Assembly: GCA_948474755.1 (NCBI GenBank)
Contig: CAOLHI010001251.1
Span: forward strand, 62,001-126,000
Source: Ctenosaura bakeri
Taxonomy: Eukaryota; Chordata; Lepidosauria; Squamata; Iguanidae
Length of the DNA stretch: 64,000 bases
Reading direction: 5' to 3'
Shown here: piece after piece, positions 50,401 through 62,400 of the stretch
How positions within the stretch are numbered: the first letter of the stretch is position 1
Layout: every line of letters begins with the position of its first letter
Position numbers and translations under genes: made by a program
Notes under the pieces: model-generated
The model's database searches: none
What the model saw: only the letters and a program-made list of their open reading frames with translations
What the model was told of the DNA's origin: nothing

Positions 50401-53400
50401 TTTGCAGTTGCACCTCCCGTCTCCAAGGTTATGGGGAAAGGGAAATCGGGCGCTCCAGACTGCTTCCTGAAAAGTCCCTCGGCAGAAACAGTCCCTGGGA
50501 AACCGAGAGCTGCGCTTTAGGTTCCTAGCAAAAACTTCAACAGAGCCGTAGCTCAATTCTAGGAATGGGTTTAAAATCTCTCCGGGTGATTTACACCAAA
50601 AGAAGCCTCATTAAACTCAGAGGACTGGTTTGTGAGTAAACCTCTAAGTTAGAGATGACAATATAGCCTGCAAATTTATGGAACTGAAGTCAGCGGGGTT
50701 CTCTGAATAAACTGTAGCGAGAGGAACAGGCTGCAAAACTATTTATTATTTAGCATATATATATATATATATGCTAAATAATATATATATATGGCCCCAT
50801 CCCCAGTCAAAAAGGCTCCCAAAATATCACAGACTTAGGCCATTTCTGCGCTATACTGTTACAGCGCTATTATTCCACTTTCAACATCCTCAAAGGCCCC
50901 CTCCGTAAATTGCAAACCCCAGAATTCCATTGGATGTTGAAAGTGGAATAATAGCGCCGTAACAATGTAGTGCGGAAATGGCTTTACTTTGGAGTATGCC
51001 CGAATTTGAACTCAGTGGCAACTCTGAGTAAAAAAAAAGAAAGAAAGAAAAAAGCATAGGGGTGGAAGTGGGCGTGATCCTATACTGTTTGCAATGGATG
51101 TTTGTGTTTCTTTGAAAGCAAGACCCACTGATATCACTGGGATGGCCTCCCAGGCTTGCAGTCTTGGTTGGAAATAAGATATCACGGATTGCAATCGTTC
51201 TTGGAAATAATCAGTGGGACTTGTGGTTGAGTAAGGCCCTAAAGGCACCAGATCCTGTCTGGTTTTGGAAGCCAAGCAGGGTCAGCCCTGGCGAACCGTA
51301 CTTGGATGGGAACAAGTGCTGTAGGCTATATTTCGGAGGAAGGAACTGTCAAAGCCACCTCTGAATATTCCTTGCCTAAGAAAACCCCTGTGAAATTATT
51401 GGGGTTGCCATAAGTTGACAGATGACTTGAAGTTATATGTGTGTGTCTGTGCCTCCAAGCCCCCTGTCGACTTATGGTGACCCCCCCCCGAATTTCATAG
51501 GGTTTTCTTAGTCAAGGAATACTCAGAAATGGCTTTGACACTTCCTTCCATTGCCAAAAAAGAGAGCAGCATTATTTAAATAAGGACAAAACAGCATCAA
51601 GTTGCATAAAGTTACATGTCTTCATTTTTTGTGTCTAGTAATATTAAAAATGATTTTTATAATTAGAATAGAATTATAATTCCCAGATGTAGAAGTGTAA
51701 GCAGCTGACTAATGTATATCCTTCAACTGTCCCAATTGATCTTCCGTCGTCCAACTTCTTCACCTGTTTTTTAAATGTTCCAGTTTATCTTTCCTCCACC
51801 ACCTCCCCCTTTGTCTACAGCTTCCTTCAGTTGCTGCAAACTCAGTTTAAAGTACACAAGTAGATTGCACTCAATTAAATCACTGGTGGGAATAAGACTC
51901 TAGGGAACAGAATCTTGCTCCTCCCAATTGGCTCAAGCAATTTTTTTTTTTAAAAAAAGGCTATAGCCTCTCCTATCTTGTGTGTCTCTCCTCATCAACA
52001 CCTTTTGTCACCTTTATCACACTCTAATGTTACGTGGCCATGTGTGTTCCAGTCTTCATCTGTGAAATGTTGGAAGGTATACTGATGTGCCTGCTAAATC
52101 AGGTCCCTGATCTCTATTATTTAATTTGAAATGAACAGCCCTCTCATCCTGAGAAGACTTTAATAATAAAAAAAAAAGCCTGCCCTGTGGGAGCAGAAGC
52201 ATATTCTTTAGAACAGTGCTTCTTAAGCTATCTGATGTAGGAAACCAACAGAGTTTTTTCCCCCCAGTGCAAGAGACACTGACACCATAATTGTGCCCCT
52301 TGGCTACAACTCTTTCTTTTTGCCATGGACTGACAGTGGCTCATGGCACCGGTCCATGGACCACCACTTTGAGTAGCACTGCTCTAGAGTAGGACAGGTG
52401 GCAGCCTTAGATCACACTAGTTGCTCCATCTGGAATCTGATCTGCAGCAGAGTTCAGTGTGGTAGTATATTAGGACTGCAGCTTTAGTTTAGAGCAAATC
52501 AGTGGAATTTACTTCTGTTGAAATGAATGCAGTTTGCTTCTGAGTAAATATGGATGAGATCAGGTAGCATTGTTTATGCCAATTCTGTAGAAGTTAACTC
52601 TTGTTGATTTCATCTGTCAAGCACCATTCCCATTTTAGCTCAGGTCTGGTTGAGTCACCATTCCACAGCCTCAGTTTCATGACTGCACAATAGGAATAAT
52701 AAGCAGATTGCACAATGTTATTAGTGGTGTTGAATAAAACCAGGAGGTGTTGCTCAAGCTCATCTTTGGGGATAAAATGACCAATATACCTAAAATAGTT
52801 GCAATCTGATTTTAATTCATCAGGTGCACTTTGAAGGAGAACCTGGGATTGATGGTGGAGGCCTGTCTCAGGAGTTATTTACAATCCTCAGAAGGGAACT
52901 ATGTACTCCAGAAGTACCAATATTCAGACATTTTGAAGAGTCGCATCTGATTTGGTTTTCCCACCAGGTATATGTGAATTTTTATTGCTATGAAGTCTGG
53001 ATTACTATTTCTGGCCTAGCCAGTATTACGATATGCTAATGACAAGTGAGGGCACATACAAAAGGATTCTCTCTGCGCATAAACCATGTGAGAAGCAAAA
53101 TAATGATGCAGATGACATGAAATTTTAAAGCCAAACTAGTCATGATATTCAAAACAAAACAAAAAGTATAATTAAAAATAGCTTCCTGACTAGCACTTTC
53201 TTAATCATGCAAAACATCTATGTTAGAGGTTATCTCCATTGTAATGTTGCAGTATTTTTCAATTTCTTGTCTTAACAATTGTAGCATGTGATATTGGATA
53301 GAAGCATTGCAATGTAGAACAATTGTGAATTTAGGACTTTGTAGTGCTATAAGAACAAGACAAGAAGCTTCTGTTTTTGTTGGCAATCACATACTGTTGG

Positions 53401-56400
53401 CTTTTTGTATGTGTGATCTCATTGCCTCATTAATGGAAATTTATAGAAGATCTAGATGAAGTCATTATCAATTTGCAGTCCTCCTATGTTTTCCCATTGT
53501 TTATTCCATCTTATTTGATGCCAGAGAAAAGACATCGAGAAAAAGACATACAAGCCCTTTTGCACTCATATCCCTTATTATCTTCCTCACCAAGATTTCT
53601 TGGTTTCAGAAGCCTAATGTATGAAGAAAATCAGGAATTTTGTTGCTGAACCACTGAGGCTATTTCCACATTACCCTGTTATAGTGCTATCATTCTACTT
53701 TCAACATGCTATGGAATCCTGGGTTTTGCGGTTAAAGGAGGGGCGTTTAGAATTGTCAGCCAGAGAGCTTTTTGGCCTCAGTAATCTACAAACCCCAGAA
53801 TTCCATAGGATGTTGAAAGTGGAATAACAGCATTATAACAGCACAGTGTGGAAATACTCTGACACTCAGAAGTTCTTGCTGATTTACCCAAAATCTTTGG
53901 AGACTTCTACCAATAAATCCTAATCTCTTTTCTGTCTATTCTGTCCACACCAGTGGAGAGAATCAGCTGGCAGAAAGCTTAATTACAAAGTGCTTGACTA
54001 AAAAGAAGAGTAAGTGGAAATAATAGTTTTTAAAAATGTGTTGTGAATTGTTTGTGCTTTTGATAGAATTATTATTTCAAATTTTAGAAAAAAAAGATTT
54101 TAACCATCCTTTCTTTTAACTTGTAAACTGACTCAGATCCCATGCCAGGAGAAAGGTGGGCTATAAATTAATTAATTAATTTTACATCTCACTTCTGGGA
54201 TAAGACCATGGCAGATTACAAGGCTAAAAATAGATAAAGCTAAAAATCTGATCATAAAAAAGTTAAAACACAATTAAACAAGTTTTCACATTAAAATACC
54301 ATTAAATTTTGTTGTCTGTAAAATCATTTAAGAATACAGCAATGAAGTTAAAAACATAGCAAATCCCTATCCATTAAAAAATTCCACATTAAATGCCTGT
54401 TGAAATAAAAAGGGCTTTATCTGCTAGCAAAAGGAGGGTAGAAATGTGGCCAAACTAACCTCCCATGAAAGAGAATGCTGGGAGCAGCCACTGCGAACGC
54501 TCTGTCCCATGTTCTTGCTAAATAGGCCTGTGACAGAGCAGAGACTGAGTGTCAGGAATCTCTCCCTGCCAAGCTGCAGCCAGCAAGGGAGGAGGGAGAT
54601 CAGGAATACTTTCAGGGAGAGTCCAAATATACCAAACACCAGGAAAACACAAGCTGAGCCAGGTCAAGGTCCAGTCCAAAGGTTCAGAAGGCAGAGATCT
54701 AGCCAGAGGGTTTCAGGGAGCAAGAGACATGAAGGTCATGAGGACTTGCTAATAATTTGCTGCAAGCAAGGAGTAGCCACTCTGGCAGACTTAAATAGCC
54801 ACTGTGAGCAGGTGCTGCTTGTTATTGTTTCTTCAGCCTAGTCCAAGCAGCCTCCCTCTCAGCAGCCCGTTTCAGCCTTCTGCGTGATTGAGGGCTGATG
54901 GGCACAGCTGGCTGCCACTCCTCTGCATCACTGCTGGTTCCCTCTCCGTCTTGAGTTGGCTGGGGCAACTCTGTCTCTGTTTGACCTTCCAGTGCAGGGG
55001 ATGTTTGCAGGTTGACTTGCTCCCTAACTGGCTCGGCCCCCTGCACAATCAGTTGCTCCTCAGTCACAGCAGCAGCATCTATCACACTAAGGCCATTTCC
55101 TATACTGTTATAGTGTTATTATTCCACTTTGAACATCCTATGGAATCCTGGGGCTTGTACTTTAGGCATTTATTATTCTCAGCCAGATAGCTCTTTGGCC
55201 TCAGTAAACTACAAACCCCAGAATTCCACAGGAAGTTGAAAGTGGAATAATAGCACTATAACAGTGTAGTGTGGAAATGGCCTGAGAGATAACCATCCCT
55301 TAAGGATCTTAAGACTGGTAGATTCATGTAGAGAGATAGGATCTTTCATATAGGCCACTAAACTGTTGTAGTGCTATTATTCCATTTTCAAAATCCTATG
55401 GAATCCTGGGGTTTGTAGTTTAGGGAGAGGCATTTAGAATTTTCAGCCAGAGAGCTCTTTGGCCTCAGAATAAGCAACTTCTGGTTTAGAAATACTGTAC
55501 AGTACTGTACAAGGGAAAGAGCATCAGTGGCTCCCTTTTTAAAATCTTTTAAAAAGCATTTTTTCACTTTGTAATTAATTTTCAAATTAGGTACCAGCAG
55601 AGAAAGACATATATTTTCTACTTGGGAACCTGTTTGGAATGGCACTCTATAATATGAAGATAGTTGACTTTCCTTTCCCCCTTGCTCTGTTCAAGAAGAT
55701 GGCAAATATTCAGCCGACTCTGGAAGATTTAAAGGAGCTATCTCCTACAGAAGGAAGGTATGAAATAATACTGTTCCTCATATCTGTTTATGTATAACAT
55801 TAGAGACCAAGGTCTCCTTTCCTGATTTTGTCATTAGAATTGTAGGGATTAGTCAGTTTGTATATATTAAAATTCTTTTGTTTAGGAGTTGGATGGGAAA
55901 TAGCTTTCCTTAATTATGTTATTAACCATAGCAGAAAGCTGCAGCCATAAACACACCTAGTTGGAAAAAAGTTCTATTTAAATAAATAGTATCACTTGTT
56001 ATCATTGTGTTGTGCCTTCAAGTCCTTTCCAATGTTACAGCAGTCTCTCATGGGGTTTTCTTGAGAAGAGTTGTTCAGAGGGAGTTGCCATTGCTTTCCT
56101 CTGAGGCTGAGAAAGCATGACTTGCCCAAGGTTACCCAGTGGATTTTCTTAGATGAGCAGATATTTGAACCTTGGTTCCCCAGCGTCCTAATGCATCATT
56201 TAACATGCTGACTCAATAGGATTATAATAACAACTAAATGTGATAATGGAAGTGTGGTAATTGTAACAAAATATGCATGCTAATTAGGAAGCATGTTCCA
56301 CTGAAACCAGCAGGATTATATTTAAGGGCCATGTTTTAGTTTTGGGATTAATAGTGTGTTCTACTTTGTATTTCCTTCCTTTTTTTTTTTTAAGGAGTCT

Positions 56401-59400
56401 TCAGGCAATCTTGGATGAACAATGTGATGATGTCATTGAAGACATGCTGTTGTATTTCATGGTGAGAGATATGGACCTCCTAATAGAGTCAAGTTTCTGA
56501 TGTATGAATGTGGGCAAACAGCTTTGCTTCTGCAACTGGTCTTTTGTTTACTTTTAAATCAGTCTCATGTTCCTAATCTAAAAGTGTAAGATCAGCTTAA
56601 AATAAGTAGTATAAGTGATAAGAACAAAGACTGATAAAAGGTAACAGTACTAAAATAGAGATGCAATACTGTTTTTTAAAGCTCAATTTTACTTGAGAGA
56701 AGCAATTGCTATTAAAAGCTCAACCAATTCAAATAGACCTGGCCTAGTCCCATAAAGTACAAGTGGGCAACTTGTGGAACATGAGCACTCTCCACAAGAG
56801 ATCCAAGAAGCCATGCTCATCTCCTACACCTCCCCCGCCCCCATCCATTTGGGCTGATCAGGGACAGACTTAGCTGGTCAGCAGGGAAGAGATTACTGTT
56901 TTCTTCCTGCTAACAGAAGCAGTAGAATAGCAGTCTTGATCAGTATCATTGTGAGGCAGAGAAGAGAAACTCTTAACACCTGCTGTTAGGAAACATTTGG
57001 ATTACTTGGTAAGGAGAAATCTTAAGGTCAGCCTCCTAGCAACTGTGGAGGCTCTGTGCCTCTCCCTGTATGTATGTGTGTCCTGGTTCTTTCCATTGAC
57101 AGTTTCACTAACCCATGCAGATACCAAAAATTTCTGTAGGCACCAATACAAATCTTGATGCCAAAAACTTGCCCATCCCTGATGTAGAGAAGGGAAGGAA
57201 GATAATGACCGTCAGGGAGTTTCCAGAGTTGGGGACCACTGTTCTCTCTGACTGCCACCAACTCCATTTCTGAGTGCAGAGGTTTGCAGAGAACAGTTTC
57301 AGTAAGACAGTGTCAGTTGTTTGACAGATTGTATGGGAAGAGATGCTCCCTTATGTGGTTTATATGACTGCATTCAGTATCCAGCATTTGAAAGAAGAAG
57401 AGAAAACAGCATGTCTTATGACCGATAATCGCTTTCATTTTTATCTAACTTTTATGCCTTTTTAGATAACAGAAGAACATGAGGGATCTAGAATTGAGAT
57501 TGACCTGAAAGAAAATGGTGCCAACCTTCCTGTCACTAAGTGCAACAGGCAAGTTTTTCTTTTTCACTTTGAATTACATTTACTCTTGGGCTAAATTATG
57601 TGGTGTGAAGAAAACAGGGATTTTCCAGTCTTATAATGCAAGATACCTACTGGTGGCAATCATTGGTGGATAGGATGGAGAATTGCTTAAACTGTCCCCA
57701 TCTACTGATTGCTTTCACTCACAGATGCTGCTTTGATCATTTAAAAATCCCTCCTCCTCCAGACTCCCAAATCAATTTTAATCCTGGCTGTTGAGGGTGA
57801 CTTTTCAGGGGAGAATAGGTGAGCCTAGGACTAGTTAAGCATCCTTCCTGCCCTCCTTGGCAATATTCTTTGTAAATGTAGAACACACATTTCCCAAAAC
57901 AGCATCCGTAACTGTTGAACAGTTACACACTCCTGTTGATACTTTTCCTATTCAAAACTTGATTTGGGCAAAGCCATTGTCCATTTCCAACAGGCTTTTG
58001 GAACTGAAGGCGTTAAAAGAAGGGCTTTTACAGAAGGTACTGAACTGTTTCTACTCAACTGTTAACTGCTTTTTATCCCTTTAAAGTATGTTTTAAATAG
58101 TTTTGATATTGTGAATGGTTTAATTCTATCTTAAAGTTGGCATTCATATTTTTAGCTATAATTTACTTGTTTTAAATTGCAAGATGCCTTCAGTCCCAAT
58201 TTTGGGGAAAGGGCTGAATGTAAATAAAGTTAATACAGGTTGAGTAGCCCTTACCCAGAAATCTAAATCCCAAAACTTCCAAAAACCAAAACTTTTTGTC
58301 ACCAGCTCCTTGCTTTTGCTTCTGTGGTAGCAGCTGCACCACTCCCACTTGTTCTCAGTCTGTCTGCAGCCTTGTGTCTCATACACAGTACAGGTAGCAA
58401 ACAAATTATATATGAGGTTGAAGAGAGATATGAGGATCTATGAAATGGTGGGAATCTAAGCATAGTCCTTGGTGCGAAGTGGTGGCTATAGAACTCCTGC
58501 TCATTTGTTTGTGGGCTTCCTGGAGATCTCCTGATAGACTTAGAGAGCTGGGGATGTTTAGTTTGCAGAAGAGAAGGTTAAGAGGGGACATGATAGCCAT
58601 GTTTAAATATTTGAAGGGATGCCATGTAGAAGAAGGAGAGGGCTTGTTTTCTGCTGTTCCAGAGACCAGGACAAGGAGCAATGGATTCAAGCTGCAGGAA
58701 AGGAGATTCCACCTGATTCTCAGGAAGAACTTCCTGACAGTCAGGGCTGTCCGGCAGTGGAATATGCTGCCTCGGAGTGTAGTGGAGTCTCCTTCCTTGG
58801 AGGTTTTTAAGCAGAGGCTTGATGGTCATCTGTCGGGAGTGCTTTGAGGGTGTTCCTGCATGGCAGGGGGTTGGACTGGATGGCCCCTGTGGTCTCTTCC
58901 AACTCTACATTTCTATGATTCTATGATATTTTATGTGTATTTATGCAAATATAGGTATTCCAGAATCTGAAAAAATCTGAAATACGAAACACTTCTGGTC
59001 CCAAGCATTTTGGATAACGGATACTCAAACTATGTTATTATCATTGTTGCCAAAGGAAAACAACGACATAGGGTAAAGTTCCCAGATGAGTATGACAAGT
59101 AAGCTCATCCATCTGGAAAAACTAGTAGTCATGGGACATGCAGCATGAAGACCTTGATAACATATCTAATAGCCTTTGCCTTTGTGAGCAAATACAATAT
59201 AGAAATATCTAAGGTCTCCTATCCTTACACATGATTCACTGTGGGGGAAGGAGAATGGAGATCTGGAAGCCAAGCCCATTGCTACCCTGCTGGCAGTGAT
59301 AATAATTTTTCACATTTGCATAGTATTTCCAGGCATTCAGAGCCACTTTGCGGAACTTGGAAAAGTTACTTTTTTGGACTACAAATCCCAGAATTTCCTG

Positions 59401-62400
59401 GCCAGCATGGTCAAGCTCTACCACTCCACATGAATTATCTTACTGTAATTGCAGAAATCATTGTTTATCTAAATTTTACACCAGACCAAGAAGGTGGATT
59501 GCCCAAAGCCACCTAGCATATTCCTTGGAAAGGCAACCATCAAAGCAAATACTTCTAGTTTCCACTGTCTTTTTGGCCTCAGCCTAAGGTGGAATTTTGA
59601 AGAGTTGCTTTGAGGGGCTATAAATCCCAGGGTCCACCAGTTAGCATGGCCAATGACAGAACTCATGGGAGTTGTAGTCTCCCTAAGTAATTTTTTTATG
59701 TTTAATCAAGAGTATGCTCTGCAAAAACTCAGTAAGGCACTTATATGGCCAAAGGGTTGGACACAGTTTCCTCTTCCTTATCCCCTGCAGCCTTACTAGC
59801 AATAACCCTTGACATCAAGAATTCAAGTCATAATGCAGCTGTTTTTATGAACTGTGGATTAATTATGGTTTTTAAAATTATTTTTATATTAGTGTGTGTA
59901 TTTCTTTTGGTGCTTCACAGAAAGGCAATCTACAAACACAGTAAATAATTGAATTAACTGATCAATCTGTTCACAGAAAAGAATATGTTGATGCTTATGT
60001 GCACTACAAGTTCACTGATTCAGTTGAGAAGCAGTTTGGGGATTTTATGCGTGGATTTGAAAGAGGCTGCCCAACTAGAATGTGGAAAATCTTCCTTCCT
60101 GTTGAACTGCAACTAGTTCTGCTTGGATATAAACAGTATGACTGGGAACAACTGGAAAAGGTAGAACATGCATTGGATCCATCATTGGGGGAAATATGCT
60201 ATAGAACTATGTTGTGTTCTCCAATGCATTAGTTCTTGTTACAGTTCTGCAGTTTGCATGTATGTTTCAGAATCTAGTCTGCAGAATGTTATTTATATAA
60301 TTTGCTTTTGCGTTTTTGGGCGATGCTTCAGCCTGTGTGCCTGTTAAAACTCTCATTATATTCATGCTCATCCATATACTGGAATAAAAGAGATTGGTAT
60401 TTATCAAAATGGGAGAGCAGAAGAAGATGAAGTTTGCCAGATATACAAAGGGCTATACAGTTGATGTAAAAACAGTGGGCTTGAATCTAATGCTAGACAC
60501 ACTGTAGTGCTTGCACTTTTTCTCCTCTCCTCTGCAGCCCTCTGTTGTGCTGAAAACCTGCTCAAGAAGGTTTCCCAGCAATCTTAATCAGGTTTTTACA
60601 TTATGTAAACAGCTGCAGAAGGGGAGGGAGTTATAGTCTGCTGCTGCTTGCAGGTATAGGCCTTTGGATTCTGGTCACTGGCTGCAATTTTGCACACCCT
60701 TGCTTGGGAGAAAGACTCTCTGAGCACAGTGTGAGATTCTTCCCAAGTGAGAAGTGGGATTACATTGGGAAAGGAATTAACAGTACAAGGTAGACATAGG
60801 CATGGTTTTAAATAACCCAAACAGACCCTATGGGCAAAAATATTTTTATAAATGCCAAGTTAACATTGTGTGGTCTAATATCCAAATCCCAGCAGACACT
60901 GCAACACTTCAAAGTGCTCAAGGCAGTATTTACAGTGTTTAATTGATTCTCAGTAGAGAAGGAGTCACATTGCAGGTTTGCAAAAGGCTGATCTAAACCA
61001 ACATCTGCTGTACTTCTTAGGAAGACAGGTTCCTGTGACATTAGAAGCAGAGGATGAGAATGTCATCTGACCTACACTGGCAGATTAGCAAATTCTGGAG
61101 TTACACTCTTTTGTTGGGTATAATCCCCTAACCAGTATGGCTGGGAAAACACGAGAGTTTTAGAGTTTGGGAAAAGAAAATACTTTTTTGGATTATTTGT
61201 TAGTGTTAGTTTTGGACAGGGTGGGACGATGGCACACAGATTATATCCTTGACCAGCATCCATCAGTTCTTAGGCTCAAAAAGGCTGGTCTTGCATCCTT
61301 ATCATTATACAGCACTCCAACAGGTAACTAGGGCTGGTTGCAACTTTTTGACAAACAGGTAATTCTTACTACATGTGAGTTTGCCAGTGAGTAATGTGGA
61401 GAATGGCCCTCAGAATCCATCTACAAAAACATAAGGGTGACTGGAATATTTAACTGGCTTATTGTGGGCACTGATTTCTGTTTTTATATAAAAAGATCTT
61501 GAAGGACTAAGAAAGCCATTTTTTAAATTCTGTATCACAGAATACAAAGTATACTGGATATGAAGAGACAGAACAAACAGTCAAGGATTTTTGGGCTATA
61601 TTTCATGATCTTCCTGAAGAGAACAAGAAGAAATTTCTTGGTAATAAATGTTAATTGTTGTTGTTCCATGCCTTCAAGTCAACTCTGACTTATGCAACCC
61701 TATCATGGGTTTTTCTTGTCATGATTTGTTCAGAGGGAGATTGCCACTGCCTTCATCTGAGACTGAGAGAGTGTGACTTGCCTCAGGTTCTGCCAGTGGG
61801 GTTCCATGGCTGACCAAAGATTTGAACCCTGGTCTTCCAGAGTTCTAGTCCAGTGTTCAAACCACTACACCCCACTGGCCCTCTCTTTTGATGGCCTAAA
61901 TCCAGTTGCAAATGCAAAGTAGAGTTGACCCATCGAATCAGTTGATAAATGATGAGTCAATATAAGTGCAGTTAATTTAATGGGCCTGCTCTAACTGGGA
62001 TCATCAATTGCATTTAGATCAAACCTAGTACTATGCTGCTCATTTTAAGATGCTGTTACATACCACACAGAATATAAGCATTTTAATATTAAATCCTGGA
62101 GAAGTTAGGTTGCTGGACTACATCGCCCCAATCAGCTTAGTTATTGGTCATGCTGGGGAAGGAATTCTGAGAATTGTAGTCTTAGGCCATTTCCACAGCA
62201 GGGTGTTATAGTGCTATTATTCCACTTACAACATCCTCAAAGGCCCCTCCCTAAACTGCGAACACCAAGATTCCATAGGATCTTGAAAGTGAAATAATAG
62301 CATTATAACAGTCTAGTGCAGAAATGGCCTTACTGTAGTACCTTTTTCAAGTTCTGGTTATTAATTACTCATATCTTGCCTGCCCTGTCCTGCCTTGCTT

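Noticed and set aside
50071..50556. Other-frame open frames over PYURF exon 1
   Set aside because: Shadows in a CpG island; the PYURF frame is supported by homology and splicing.
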